Below are positions 1 to 12,047 of a stretch of 64,000 nucleotides of DNA, piece by piece. Origin of the DNA: Echinicola sp. 20G (GTDB lineage Bacteria; Bacteroidota; Bacteroidia; Cytophagales; Cyclobacteriaceae); NCBI RefSeq assembly GCF_015533855.1, contig NZ_AP024154.1, positions 437,001 through 501,000 on the forward strand. The letters are read 5' to 3'. The notes beneath the pieces were generated by a model. It ran no database searches and was not told the DNA's origin. It saw nothing but the letters and a program-made list of their open reading frames with translations. A program made the position numbers and the translations under genes. How positions within the stretch are numbered: position 1 is the stretch's first letter; every line of letters begins with the position of its first letter.

Positions 1-30
1 CCATATCCGAAGATATTTATATTGAAATTT

Positions 31-1064
31 ATGATTATCCGCAATGATGCCAGTAAGGATAAATAGCAGCAATGATGAGCCTGTCAAATAGTTTTTGACC
101 GAAATATCTTCTGTTGAGCTTATAGCAGAACTCGTCAAGATAGTTTTGCATCATTCTTTCACTTATCATATGGTATGTCTGCAGGTGTTTCTTTAAGTTG
201 CTGATAGCAATGTGTACCCATTTGAGGTTGAAGTGCCCCTTTTCGGTTCCCGAGATCTCCTTGACATGCACATCTATACAATCACCCAGGTCTGAGAAGG
301 TGGTGCTCATATCTGTTTGAAGCACTGAGTTTGGATCAATAAATTCCTTGATCAAATTCTGGGCTGTTTTCGCCTCCAGGTTCTTTATCTTCTTCATCTT
401 AAAATACCTACAGCTTTTGTCGGATTTGCCCGTTTCAAGGTCTTCCAAAACCGTTGATTCGGCCATTACGGCCACTATTGACCGTTTTTGGCTGCCCCTG
501 CCTCTTTTGAGTTTGTGTGGTTTTTTCGTTGCTTTGCCCACGAAGGCCTCGTCATACTCCACCATGTCCTCAAGACTGTAAAGATCATCGCGTTTCCCCA
601 TTACTTTACGGAGTTTATGGTACATCCTGAAGACAGGTTCGTAACGCTTCATGCCCAGCTGTCTTTGGAGTTCCAAAGCACTGAAGCCCTTCTTGGTGGC
701 TGTGATGAAGGTCATGGCCAACAACCAGGTCCGGATCGGAAGATTACTGTTTTCCATTACCGTTCCACTTCTGATACTTGTCCTGAAGCTACAGGAAGAG
801 CATTGAAAGGCCTTTTTGTTTGCCAACCAATAATGTCTGATACCTTTGCATCTTTTGCAGATGATACCTGCTTGGCTCCTTTTGTGCCTGATAAACTCGA
901 TACAGGAAGATTCGTCAGGAAACCGATTGATGAAGTTGATAATGTTCATGGTCAAAACCGTTTGTCTTGACCCAATTTATTGAGAGTAATAACTCAACTG
1001 AAGCAATTGACACCAACTGTCAATGTTAATTTATTTGGCTACTGGTGCTATTGCGGATATACAC
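31..1064. mobile_element. IS1595-family insertion sequence, apparently complete
   Basis: A single transposase gene fills the element. The ends form an imperfect inverted repeat: positions 36-55 and 1040-1059 match at 16 of 20 bases when one is reverse-complemented, sharing TACTGG and ATTGCGGATA. Just outside lie two copies of the direct repeat ATTGAAATTT, at 21-30 and 1065-1074, which fit a target-site duplication. IS1595 elements usually give about 8 bp, so the outermost bases may belong to the element. The left inverted repeat overlaps the last codons of the transposase gene. Intact ends and an intact gene suggest a fairly recent insertion. Confidence 0.8.
35..949 (-). CDS. IS1595-family (ISXO2-like) transposase
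   Basis: A 304-residue DDE-type transposase that would move the surrounding element. The N-terminus carries a zinc ribbon with two CxxC pairs (CKRC and CSSC), the usual start of this family. The catalytic domain follows: a first acidic residue in VEYDEAF, a second in LQTDMS, then the HIAISNLKKH and YLDEFCYKLNRR blocks typical of ISXO2-like enzymes. The ATG at 949 is preferred; a TTG two codons upstream is the longer option. The gene reads through into the left inverted repeat and ends 4 bp inside the element. No frameshift or stop interrupts it, so it may be active. Confidence 0.9.
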   Translation of the reverse strand: MNIINFINRFPDESSCIEFIRHKRSQAGIICKRCKGIRHYWLANKKAFQCSSCSFRTSIRSGTVMENSNLPIRTWLLAMTFITATKKGFSALELQRQLGMKRYEPVFRMYHKLRKVMGKRDDLYSLEDMVEYDEAFVGKATKKPHKLKRGRGSQKRSIVAVMAESTVLEDLETGKSDKSCRYFKMKKIKNLEAKTAQNLIKEFIDPNSVLQTDMSTTFSDLGDCIDVHVKEISGTEKGHFNLKWVHIAISNLKKHLQTYHMISERMMQNYLDEFCYKLNRRYFGQKLFDRLIIAAIYPYWHHCG

Positions 1065-1210
1065 ATTGAAATTTTTGTTGAAGACAACGGTAAAATTGAG
1101 AATTGGACAAATTGAAAAAGCACATACCACCATCAAAAGTTCCCATAAAAACTACTCGCCAAATTACTCAAACCTGGTTTACAGCTGCTAGCATGACCGT
1201 CGTTTTCCTC

Positions 1211-2140
1211 CTAAGCCCTTTTCCTTATCAATTCCCTTTCCTTCCATTCTGTTGGGGACATGCCTTCAAACTGTTTGAAAACCCTGGAAAAATAATTGAC
1301 ACTGCTAAAGCCACTTTCAAAGCAAGCTTCGGTGATATTGCTGCCTTTCCAGAGGATTTGCTTCTTGGCCAATTCCAACCTCTCCCTGTTGACAAACCTT
1401 ACGGGCGTTTCTCCCAGCTCCCTTTGGAAAGCCCTGAAAAATTGGGCGCGTGAAAGGCAGGCCTGACTGGCCAAACCATCCACATCCAAGTTTTGATGTA
1501 GGTTTTGCCGGATAAAACGGACCACATGCGCCAACCTATTTCTGGTGCTGAGTTTATCCACATTTTGTAGTAGGTAATGTCTGGCCTGGGTCTGCATCAA
1601 GCTGGCAATCAGTTCCCGGGTGGTATTGGAGGCCTTCATCTGCTTTCCAAAGCCATTGTCCACCATTACCCGGATCAGGCTATTGAGATTTTCCTGAACC
1701 AATTGGTTGTTCATCAGTAAAAAATTATCCTTGCTCCACGTCCATTTTTCCTCATCTATTTTGGGGAAGTGTTCATTGAGCCAAGCCATGGTTTCCTGTA
1801 CAAATCCCTCACTGATTTCCAATGCCAAACACTGGGTGGGGTCATCAAAAGTAGCTTCCGGAAAGTCGATGTACATCAATTCGGATGCCGGCATCACAAT
1901 GGATTGCCCGGGTAAAAACTCAAATGCATCCTGTGACCTAAGGTGCATGATTTTCTTGCCCTGAATCATGCTTACAATTACTGGATTGTCAAACTGCAGG
2001 TCAAAATTATGGGCCAGTTTACTGGTTTCATAAACATTCAAAACAGCATGATCTGCCTGATGCGCAGTCCTATGCTCCACTTCTGATTTCGGAGAACTAA
2101 AGATCTTGTACTTCTCTTTGATGTTAATGGTATTCAGCAT
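1211..2140 (-). CDS. AraC-family transcriptional regulator (AraC_N type)
   Basis: A 309-residue cytoplasmic DNA-binding regulator. The first 190 or so residues resemble the cupin-like AraC_N domain (PF06719). The C-terminal 100 residues form the double helix-turn-helix: LASQACLSRAQFFRAF is the first motif and the second lies around ACFESGFSSVNYFSRVF. The gene is divergent from the aldehyde dehydrogenase gene, with 167 bp between the starts, so it most likely controls that gene and its DUF779 partner, perhaps in response to an aldehyde or alcohol. The effector cannot be read from the sequence. Confidence 0.85.
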   Translation of the reverse strand: MLNTINIKEKYKIFSSPKSEVEHRTAHQADHAVLNVYETSKLAHNFDLQFDNPVIVSMIQGKKIMHLRSQDAFEFLPGQSIVMPASELMYIDFPEATFDDPTQCLALEISEGFVQETMAWLNEHFPKIDEEKWTWSKDNFLLMNNQLVQENLNSLIRVMVDNGFGKQMKASNTTRELIASLMQTQARHYLLQNVDKLSTRNRLAHVVRFIRQNLHQNLDVDGLASQACLSRAQFFRAFQRELGETPVRFVNRERLELAKKQILWKGSNITEACFESGFSSVNYFSRVFKQFEGMSPTEWKERELIRKRA

Positions 2141-2307
2141 GCTGGCTTCTGAGTTTACGCTAATCTTATGGATAAATTAATCAAAATACGATGGTAGTCC
2201 AAGCCTTTGCTAAAAATGAGATTATTGTGCTAATGGATGAAACTATCCTGAAAGAGTAATTAAAGGAATTTGGTCAACTTTATCCTAAACCAAAATAACC
2301 AGTAATA

Positions 2308-3837
2308 ATGACAACTATTGCACAAGAGAAGCCAGCTACCCTACTGGCACGCCCAGAATTTAAATCCCATTATGACAATTTCATTGGCGGTAAATTCGTC
2401 GCTCCAGTAGGAGGAGAATATTTTGACGTCATCAGTCCGGTAGATGGCAAGGTCTTTACCAAAGTAGCCCGAAGTAAAGCTGCTGATATAGAATTAGCCT
2501 TGGATGCCGCACATAAAGCTTTCCCTAAATGGAGCAAAGCATCTGCCACCGAGCGGAGCAATGTCATGCTCAAAATCGCAGACCGAATAGAAAATAAACT
2601 GGAATACCTAGCAGCCGTAGAAACCATTGACAATGGTAAACCAGTCAGAGAGACCATCAATGCTGATTTGGCGTTGGTGGTCGATCATTTTAGATATTTT
2701 GCAGGAGTCATCAGGGCCGAAGAAGGCTCTGTAGCCGAGCTCGATGCACATACCGTCTCCATGAACATCAAAGAACCTCTTGGTGTGGTGGGACAAATCA
2801 TTCCTTGGAACTTCCCTATTCTCATGGCCACCTGGAAAATCGCTCCGGCCATGGCAGCGGGTTGCTGTACAGTGGTCAAACCAGCCGAGCAAACCCCAGC
2901 TTCCATCATGGTATTAATGGAGCTCATCGGTGACTTGATTCCCGAAGGGGTAGTCAATATCGTCAATGGCTTTGGTCCCGAAGCGGGCAAACCTTTGGCC
3001 CAGTCACCCAGAGTAGCAAAGGTTGCCTTCACAGGAGAGACCACCACGGGCAGGCTGATCATGCAATATGCCTCTGAAAACCTCAATCCTGTGACCATGG
3101 AGCTGGGAGGCAAATCTCCTAATGTCTTCTTTCCTTCGGTCATGGATGCTGACGATGAGTTTTTGGATAAATGTATTGAGGGAGCTGTAATGTTTGCCCT
3201 CAACCAAGGAGAAGTCTGTACCTGTCCTAGCCGTATTTTGGTCCATGAAAAAATCTACGATGCTTTTATGGAAAAGGTCGTGGCAAGGGCCGAAGCCATC
3301 AAAATGGGGCATCCTTTGGACAAAACAACGATGATGGGTGCCCAAGCTTCCCAAGATCAATTTGAGAAAATCCTCAATTACATTGACATCGGAAAACAAG
3401 AAGGTGCTGAAGTGCTCACAGGCGGTAAAGCGGCCAACCTGAACAGTGGCCTTGAAAATGGCTATTACATCCAGCCCACCTTGCTCAAAGGCAACAACAA
3501 AATGCGTGTTTTCCAAGAAGAAATATTTGGTCCTGTAAGCTCTGTGACCACTTTCAAAAATGTGGAAGATGCGATTGATATTTCCAATGACACCCTTTAC
3601 GGTCTGGGTGCTGGCGTATGGACCCGTGATGCGCATGAGGCCTATCAAGTACCCCGAGCCATCAAAGCGGGCCGGGTTTGGGTCAACTGCTACCACGCCT
3701 ATCCAGCACATGCGCCATTCGGCGGCTACAAAAAATCAGGGTTTGGCAGGGAAACCCACCTGATGATGCTGAACCATTATCGCCAAAATAAAAACATGTT
3801 GATCTCTTATGACAAAAACAAACTAGGATTTTTCTAG
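2308..3837 (+). CDS. aldB: NAD(P)-dependent aldehyde dehydrogenase, AldB/ExaC type
   Basis: A 509-residue cytoplasmic enzyme that oxidises aldehydes, probably acetaldehyde or other short aldehydes, to acids. It has the full fold: [15 protein letters not shown] for cofactor binding, general base Glu265 in MELGGKSPN, and nucleophile Cys304 in NQGEVCTC. The C-terminus ([19 protein letters not shown], then GRETHLMML, ending KLGFF) closely follows the E. coli AldB pattern, and the length matches. It is divergent from an AraC regulator and followed by a DUF779 gene, a common pairing for this subgroup. A hairpin with a U-run follows its stop codon and may limit read-through into DUF779. Confidence 0.93.
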   Translation: MTTIAQEKPATLLARPEFKSHYDNFIGGKFVAPVGGEYFDVISPVDGKVFTKVARSKAADIELALDAAHKAFPKWSKASATERSNVMLKIADRIENKLEYLAAVETIDNGKPVRETINADLALVVDHFRYFAGVIRAEEGSVAELDAHTVSMNIKEPLGVVGQIIPWNFPILMATWKIAPAMAAGCCTVVKPAEQTPASIMVLMELIGDLIPEGVVNIVNGFGPEAGKPLAQSPRVAKVAFTGETTTGRLIMQYASENLNPVTMELGGKSPNVFFPSVMDADDEFLDKCIEGAVMFALNQGEVCTCPSRILVHEKIYDAFMEKVVARAEAIKMGHPLDKTTMMGAQASQDQFEKILNYIDIGKQEGAEVLTGGKAANLNSGLENGYYIQPTLLKGNNKMRVFQEEIFGPVSSVTTFKNVEDAIDISNDTLYGLGAGVWTRDAHEAYQVPRAIKAGRVWVNCYHAYPAHAPFGGYKKSGFGRETHLMMLNHYRQNKNMLISYDKNKLGFF

Positions 3838-3856
3838 GAGTATTGTTTGGGTTAAG

Positions 3857-3892
3857 AAGGGGGCTGAGTGGATGCGGCTCCCTTTTTCTTTT
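3857..3892 (+). terminator. Terminator or attenuator between aldB and the DUF779 gene
   Basis: AAGGGGGC (3857-3864) pairs with GCTCCCTT (3877-3884), with one G-U pair and a 12-nt loop, followed at once by TTTCTTTT. It ends less than 20 bp before the DUF779 start codon, so it should reduce rather than abolish downstream expression if the two genes share one promoter. Confidence 0.6.
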
Positions 3893-3909
3893 CATCAAAA
3901 CAAAAGATC

Positions 3910-4287
3910 ATGAGCTATCAAAGAATAGGTATTACCGATGCAGCAAAGGCATTGATCGATCAAATCAGGGCGGAGCATGGCCCCTTGATGTTCCACCAAA
4001 GTGGTGGCTGTTGTGACGGCTCCAGCCCCATGTGCTATGCCAAGGGGGAATTCAAAACAGGAGCGTCTGATGTTTGGCTAGGGACTGTCCATGACTGCAA
4101 CTTTTATATGTCCTCGGATCAGTTTGAATACTGGAAACACACCCACCTCACCTTGGATGTTACAGACGGAAGAGGTGCCAGTTTTTCGTTGGAGATTCCT
4201 TACGGGAAACGTTTCTTGATCAAAAGCAGGATGCTTACTGAAGAAGAGCTCGCAGACTTGGAACCAGTTAAAAGTGGGGAATTATAG
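3910..4287 (+). CDS. DUF779 protein, aldehyde dehydrogenase companion
   Basis: A 125-residue cytoplasmic protein of the DUF779 family. It has the family's cysteine-rich signature HQSGGCCDGSSPMC near residues 25-40 and a later HDCNFYMS segment, which together suggest a metal-binding site. DUF779 genes are regularly found beside AldB/AcoD-type aldehyde dehydrogenases, as here, but the biochemical role is unknown. The ATG at 3910 (MSYQRIGIT) is chosen over an in-frame start at 3868, because the longer form would read through the upstream hairpin and adds 14 residues without family similarity. Confidence 0.85.
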   Translation: MSYQRIGITDAAKALIDQIRAEHGPLMFHQSGGCCDGSSPMCYAKGEFKTGASDVWLGTVHDCNFYMSSDQFEYWKHTHLTLDVTDGRGASFSLEIPYGKRFLIKSRMLTEEELADLEPVKSGEL

Positions 4288-4296
4288 CATATAAAA

Positions 4297-4345
4297 AAAG
4301 CCAAGCCCAACTCCCTACAGGATTCGGACTTGGCTTTGGATTTTT
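4297..4345. terminator. Bidirectional intrinsic terminator
   Basis: AAAGCCAAGCCC (4297-4308) pairs with GGACTTGGCTTT (4326-4337), 12 bp with one wobble pair and a 17-nt loop. On the plus strand it is followed by a T-run (4341-4345). On the minus strand the run of A at 4293-4299 becomes a strong U-run. It lies between the convergent DUF779 gene and the large minus-strand glycan operon and can serve both. Confidence 0.8.
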
Positions 4346-4364
4346 CTATATGACAATCTGTATC

Positions 4365-4432
4365 AAACCTGCCAGGTTTATTACCCTCAAAGTCTCCATT
4401 TGGATTTTAGAGTTTTGAAACCTGGCAGGTTT
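4365..4432. repeat. Paired short palindromes AAACCTG[C/G]CAGGTTT
   Basis: AAACCTGCCAGGTTT at 4365-4379 and AAACCTGGCAGGTTT at 4418-4432 are exact reverse complements of each other, and each is itself almost palindromic. They are separated by 38 bp of AT-rich sequence. The arrangement looks like a REP-type or small hairpin-forming intergenic repeat. No protein is encoded. Confidence 0.6.
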
Positions 4433-4450
4433 AGTCATCCGCAACTCGCT

Positions 4451-4476
4451 GTCTCATGTCTCCATACTCAAGACTA

Positions 4477-4478
<2 letters not shown>
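4451..4478. repeat. Degenerate heptanucleotide tandem repeat (GTCTNNN type)
   Basis: Read in sevens the sequence is GTCTCAT, GTCTCCA, TACTCAA, GACTACT. A longer version of the same pattern, also ending in TACTCAA, occurs at 26108-26149. It ends on the stop codon of the GH2 gene. Confidence 0.45.
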
Positions 4479-7608
<3,130 letters not shown>

Positions 7609-7651
7609 TTAAATAGGTTTTAATTCAATTCGAAAGGAATAGCCCTTTTTA

Positions 7652-7721
7652 AGTAGGCTACAGTTTCATTGACAAGTAGTGATCAAAGGTAAAATTTGGA
7701 TCAAATCGCTGGTAGCCTACT
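7652..7721. repeat. Long-range inverted repeat between GH43x2 and GH2 genes
   Basis: AGTAGGCTAC (7652-7661) and GTAGCCTACT (7712-7721) are perfect 10-bp inverted arms. The 50-nt interior has its own partial pairing (GATCAAAG near 7681 with TTTGGATC near 7705). A T-run follows the right arm on the plus strand only. It sits inside the 226-bp gap between two operon genes and could stabilise or process the minus-strand mRNA. No gene is seen in this gap. Confidence 0.5.
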
Positions 7722-7822
7722 GCTTTTTTTCAAAACATTTTCACATCCATTCTCACACCTCCCCTTCTGCTATAATCATCAATATTAAGCCAGCTCCTTT
7801 AAATCAAAGCGCTGACATAATT

Positions 7823-9967
7823 TTATTCAATTCCTTTGATCCCTTCCACGCTAGGCTCAACGGGAATTATATTTCCTTCAGCATCAAAGGTCAGCTTATC
7901 AATACAAACTTCCCGATGATATCCTGCTGCCCTGCCCATCGAAATACCGTGGGGGCGGGTAAAGCGATGGTATACTATATACCACTCATCCTTCCCGGGA
8001 ACCTGGATCACAGAATTGTGCCCAGTTCCGTAGATTCCTTTCTCCGGGGCCTTGGCAATGACCATATTGTTTTCTGGAATGGTCAATGGTCCCATGGGAG
8101 AATCCGCAAAGGCATACCTCACCCGATAATCTTCATCTCTGGTATCATTCTCTGACCATAAGAAATAGTACTTTCCGTTTCTAAAGAAAACTTCCGTCCC
8201 TTCGCGAAAGGTATGATCCGGAGTCAGTACCTTCAGCTTACTTTTATCAAAGCTGACCATGTCATCATTCAACGGAACTGCTGCCAGATAACCATTGCCC
8301 CAATACAGATAATCCTGACCAGTGCGAGGATCTGTAAAGACATCAGGATCGATTTCCTGACCACCTCTAATTCCATCAGGCCTAAAATCTACCAATGGTT
8401 TGCCTGAATCCACAAACGGTCCAGATGGATCATCTGCTACAGCTACACCCACCTTTTGTCCTGCAGTGAAATAGTAAAAGTACTTGTACTCCCCATTTAT
8501 CTTCTTTTCAATCGCACAAGGTGCCCAAGCATTTCTGCTCGTCCAAGACACATCTTTGGTCAAATCCAAAATCACTCCATCATCTTGCCAATTGGTCAGA
8601 TCCTTTGAAGAGAAAGACTTAAAATAAGTCCCTGACCATCCTGTGAAACCATCACTGGTCGGGTATAAATGGAATTTTCCTGTTTTCTCAGAATAGATAA
8701 TTTCCGGATCTGCATAGTAACCTTTTAATGCAGGATTATGGTCTGCTCTGGCAATAACTTGAAATACTTTCTCCGTCTCATCAGGCATGGTCAAAGTGTA
8801 ATCCACCGGCCCTTTACTAAAATCCTGAGGTCCGGAAGGGCTGATTTCAAAGCCTGTGAACATCTCAAACTGAGGGTTAATTTGGCTCAAATCTGCGCTA
8901 TTCTTTAGCGGTAAATAAATGGTTCCTAACTGTTGATCCAGCATCACATTGTTGCCATAAATTTGGTCGGAGTTGGTATTCATGATCCAGTTTTGATCAT
9001 CGATTCCATAAGCCTCTATCAAGCTTTTAGCCTCTTCCATCGAAATGGGCAATACTGTCCCATGGCGCGGATGAAAATTCATGTTCACCCGATCATCGAT
9101 AATACTAAAATTTTCCAAATCCGTGCTCTCTGTAAACTGGTAAGCTCCCTTCATGTACACATCGTACATCAAGATATATTTGTCCGTATCGTTCAGCTTA
9201 AAGATCCCTGAACCCTCCACTGCCTCATCAGTCTGCTGAAGGTATTTGTCCTCCATTTTATAATCTCCTGTCAATTGATCTGAAACTGCTTTCTTGATTC
9301 CATTTCCATGCCCCTCTGTTTTAAAAAACAAGTGGTATTTCCCATTATGGAAAATGATATCTCCATCGATACAAGACTTTCCCTCTGGATGGAAAAACAA
9401 TTGTTTGGGAGTGGTTTCAAGCGCAGTGAAATCTTCATTGGCATAAGCATAGTAAATGATATCAGCGCCACCTTCCTGCAACATTGAAAAATACACCATG
9501 TATTTTTTTGTCTCAGGATCATAGATGGTTTGTGGTGCCCATACCCGTTTCACATCACCAAATTCATCAGGAAACACTTCTGGAATCTGAACCGTATGAT
9601 GCGTCCAATGAATCAAATCTTTGGATTTAAGCATTATCATTCCGGTATTGGTCCAGCCATCTTCAGGAACATAGAGGTCTGTCAATACCATATAAAAATC
9701 CCCATCTTCTCCCCGAAGGATATGAGGATCCCTAACACCTCCCCTGACACTGATACTATCCGCAGCAATCACAGGCTTGTTATTGTTCAATGCCCTAAAA
9801 TCAAAGCCATCCTGACTGATAGCATAATGGACCGCCTCCTCTCCTGGGCCGTTGCCCGTAAAATAAGCAAATAGGTAAGCTTCAGTTTTGGGAGCTGGGG
9901 CATTGCAAGCCGTAATCAAGGCGGTTGCAAATGCCAAAGCATACAATGGGTTCAATAGGTATTTCAT
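7823..9967 (-). CDS. Lipoprotein with two GH43 domains
   Basis: A 714-residue surface or periplasmic lipoprotein (signal peptide with lipobox ITAC near residue 21) holding two GH43 five-bladed propellers. GH43 enzymes are mostly alpha-L-arabinofuranosidases or beta-xylosidases. The N-terminal domain shows all three acidic positions: GGVRDPHI (base), CIDGDIIF (pKa modulator) and AVEGSGIF (acid). So does the C-terminal domain: YADPEI, EIDPDVF and FREGTEVF. The N-terminal domain closely resembles the single-domain proteins at 26162-27196 and 27210-28304, so this gene looks like a fusion. It lies in the operon between the GH97 and GH2 genes. Exact specificity is not readable; arabinofuranosidase is most likely given the context. 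Confidence 0.88.
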   Translation of the reverse strand: MKYLLNPLYALAFATALITACNAPAPKTEAYLFAYFTGNGPGEEAVHYAISQDGFDFRALNNNKPVIAADSISVRGGVRDPHILRGEDGDFYMVLTDLYVPEDGWTNTGMIMLKSKDLIHWTHHTVQIPEVFPDEFGDVKRVWAPQTIYDPETKKYMVYFSMLQEGGADIIYYAYANEDFTALETTPKQLFFHPEGKSCIDGDIIFHNGKYHLFFKTEGHGNGIKKAVSDQLTGDYKMEDKYLQQTDEAVEGSGIFKLNDTDKYILMYDVYMKGAYQFTESTDLENFSIIDDRVNMNFHPRHGTVLPISMEEAKSLIEAYGIDDQNWIMNTNSDQIYGNNVMLDQQLGTIYLPLKNSADLSQINPQFEMFTGFEISPSGPQDFSKGPVDYTLTMPDETEKVFQVIARADHNPALKGYYADPEIIYSEKTGKFHLYPTSDGFTGWSGTYFKSFSSKDLTNWQDDGVILDLTKDVSWTSRNAWAPCAIEKKINGEYKYFYYFTAGQKVGVAVADDPSGPFVDSGKPLVDFRPDGIRGGQEIDPDVFTDPRTGQDYLYWGNGYLAAVPLNDDMVSFDKSKLKVLTPDHTFREGTEVFFRNGKYYFLWSENDTRDEDYRVRYAFADSPMGPLTIPENNMVIAKAPEKGIYGTGHNSVIQVPGKDEWYIVYHRFTRPHGISMGRAAGYHREVCIDKLTFDAEGNIIPVEPSVEGIKGIE

Positions 9968-10057
9968 CTCAATTGGTTATGATGGTAATTTGTTTTAACC
10001 CTCTAAAATATTAAATGTTTTATTTACACTTAAATGAATGTAGAAATATTTACTTCT

Positions 10058-12004
10058 TTAATCCGTGTAGATAACCGCTCCACCTTCAGATAGAAGTTTC
10101 AATTTCACCTTCCCATTCTTTTTCACTTCCAATGCTGCATTTCCAGCACTTCGATCATCCTTGTCGAATAGTAGAGTTGCTTTTTGACCAATAAGCATAG
10201 GCAATTCGACGGTGAGTTGTTTTTCCTGACTTTCTCCATTTACAGCCACCACATACCATTTTTGCCCTTTTCTTCGGGCCATGACAATATGTTTCCCCGG
10301 CTCCCCATCAATTAAAACCGTCTCATCCCAGGTTGTTGGAACTTGACGCATGAAATCCAACACATGGGCTGGCTGCTCTTCCAGATTGTTCGGAGTAATG
10401 CCAAAATGCTGTACAGGTGAGAAATACAATACCGAGGTAGCCAGCTCAAAGGCATCAGTGGTTTTGCGGTAATTCCCCTTATTTTGGGGATCCCTTCCCA
10501 GTCGCTTATTGAAAAAGACAGGGGCAAAGTCCATTGCTCCCACAGCGTTTCTAATGAAGGGAAGTAGGGTAGCATTATAAGCCTGCTTGTCTGTATGATA
10601 TTGATTGAAGATCAGGTTTTCCGAAGCCAATACAGCCTCAGACGTGACAAAATTAGGGTACATCCGCTCCCAACCTCTGGGTAAGGTACAGCCGTGGAAA
10701 GTGATGACCAAGCCATAATCATTGGCATCGGTCAAAATATCTTCATAGAGCTTCATGGTCTCCTGTTTATCGCCTCCAAAAAAGTCAACCTTAAGTCCCT
10801 TTATGCCTATGCTTTGCAACCATTCCATTTCCCTCTTTCGGGAAGGTGCTGAATTCATACAGTCCTGAGGCCCTTGCGGAGCATTGTTCCACCAACCATT
10901 GGAATTGTACCAAAGCAATACTCCGACCCCTTTTGAGGTAGCGTATTTGACCAGATCTTCCATTCGCGCCCTACCGATGTTATTGTCCCAATAATTATCT
11001 ATCAGGACAAATTCAAAATCCATTTCAGCAGCCAAATCAATAAACTTGACCTGATCATCATAATTGATGCTTTGATCCTGCCACACAATCCAACTCCAAG
11101 TTGACCTGCCCATTTCAAAAGGCTGGGAGGCTTCATAAAGTGGCTTGACCACATCAAATGCCACTGTGGATTCAACTATTGGCTTAAGCGTTTTACCTAC
11201 TGTGATGGTTCTCCAAGGAGTATGGGCAGGAAGGGCCATTGCGGCAAAAGTTCCTCCTATTCCGTTATTCTCTCCCTCCTGGGGGAATTCCAATGGGTAA
11301 AAACCCTTATCACTTCCTTCTCCAAGTCGTGCTCCTACGTACCTACTGTCCACCCCTGTTTCCGAAATTAAAACCCAACCCTTATCTGCTATTTTAAACA
11401 AAGCTGGAAAAGTATAACCCACTCCATATTTGGAAGGAGTTCCCATGGCTTCATCAAAAGTATACTCCTCTTCATAGCTTGGTTTGGTGTTCATCCACCC
11501 GGTCATCGGCAAGGCTTGCGGAGTAATAAAGGAAGTTGCTACATCTGGAAGGTCAAAGCCTGTCGCCTCTCCCATCACCAGCATGTTGGTGGCTTCTCCT
11601 CCCGGGGTAACTTTATAGGAAAAAGCCACATCATTGTTGCTCACCCTAAAAACTGTGCTTAAGGTATCTCTATTGGCGTTGATAAATTGGCAAACCAATT
11701 CATTTGCTTTGTAATTCACCTTGCTGATTTTCCCCCGGTCCATTTCATAGGACTCATCGATTGAATGAGTCTCTTGGGACACAAACTCCAGTGCTTCCGA
11801 AAAGTCGCCAATGGATGTTTTCAATCCCAAAGGCGAAGGCTCTAAGAACACCTCTCCCCCATATTCAATGGTATAAACAGGCTTACCATTTTCCAGTTTA
11901 ACCAAAACTGCCAATTGTCCATCTGGACCTTTGACACTTTGGCCTTGGGCCATGGCACAAAGACTTAAAAAATAAACCAATCCTCCAATAAAATACCTTT
12001 TCAT
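10058..12004 (-). CDS. Secreted GH97, retaining alpha-galactosidase type
   Basis: A 648-residue exported family 97 glycoside hydrolase. A signal peptide (1-22, ending MAQGQ) is followed by the beta-sandwich, the (beta/alpha)8 barrel and a C-terminal beta domain, a normal length for the family. Asp407 in LKVDFFGG stands where retaining GH97 members carry their nucleophile; inverting SusB-type alpha-glucosidases have Glu elsewhere. Glu456 in TSEAVLASEN fits the acid/base. Retaining GH97 members act as alpha-galactosidases or beta-L-arabinopyranosidases, both useful on arabinogalactan side chains, and this agrees with the neighbouring genes. Alpha-glucosidase activity is less likely. Confidence 0.88.
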   Translation of the reverse strand: MKRYFIGGLVYFLSLCAMAQGQSVKGPDGQLAVLVKLENGKPVYTIEYGGEVFLEPSPLGLKTSIGDFSEALEFVSQETHSIDESYEMDRGKISKVNYKANELVCQFINANRDTLSTVFRVSNNDVAFSYKVTPGGEATNMLVMGEATGFDLPDVATSFITPQALPMTGWMNTKPSYEEEYTFDEAMGTPSKYGVGYTFPALFKIADKGWVLISETGVDSRYVGARLGEGSDKGFYPLEFPQEGENNGIGGTFAAMALPAHTPWRTITVGKTLKPIVESTVAFDVVKPLYEASQPFEMGRSTWSWIVWQDQSINYDDQVKFIDLAAEMDFEFVLIDNYWDNNIGRARMEDLVKYATSKGVGVLLWYNSNGWWNNAPQGPQDCMNSAPSRKREMEWLQSIGIKGLKVDFFGGDKQETMKLYEDILTDANDYGLVITFHGCTLPRGWERMYPNFVTSEAVLASENLIFNQYHTDKQAYNATLLPFIRNAVGAMDFAPVFFNKRLGRDPQNKGNYRKTTDAFELATSVLYFSPVQHFGITPNNLEEQPAHVLDFMRQVPTTWDETVLIDGEPGKHIVMARRKGQKWYVVAVNGESQEKQLTVELPMLIGQKATLLFDKDDRSAGNAALEVKKNGKVKLKLLSEGGAVIYTD

Positions 12005-12047
12005 TGTCTTTAGCTTTAAATCAAATTCATTATTACTAAAATGCCCC

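Noticed and set aside
488..970. Plus-strand open frame of 160 residues across the transposase gene
   Set aside because: It is antisense to an intact IS1595 transposase, resembles no protein family and has no start context.
1103..1453. Plus-strand open frame between the IS and the AraC gene
   Set aside because: Most of it lies antisense to the conserved helix-turn-helix of the AraC gene and its sequence is low in recognisable features.
3004..3711. Minus-strand 235-residue frame inside aldB
   Set aside because: Antisense shadow of a highly conserved enzyme; no domain.
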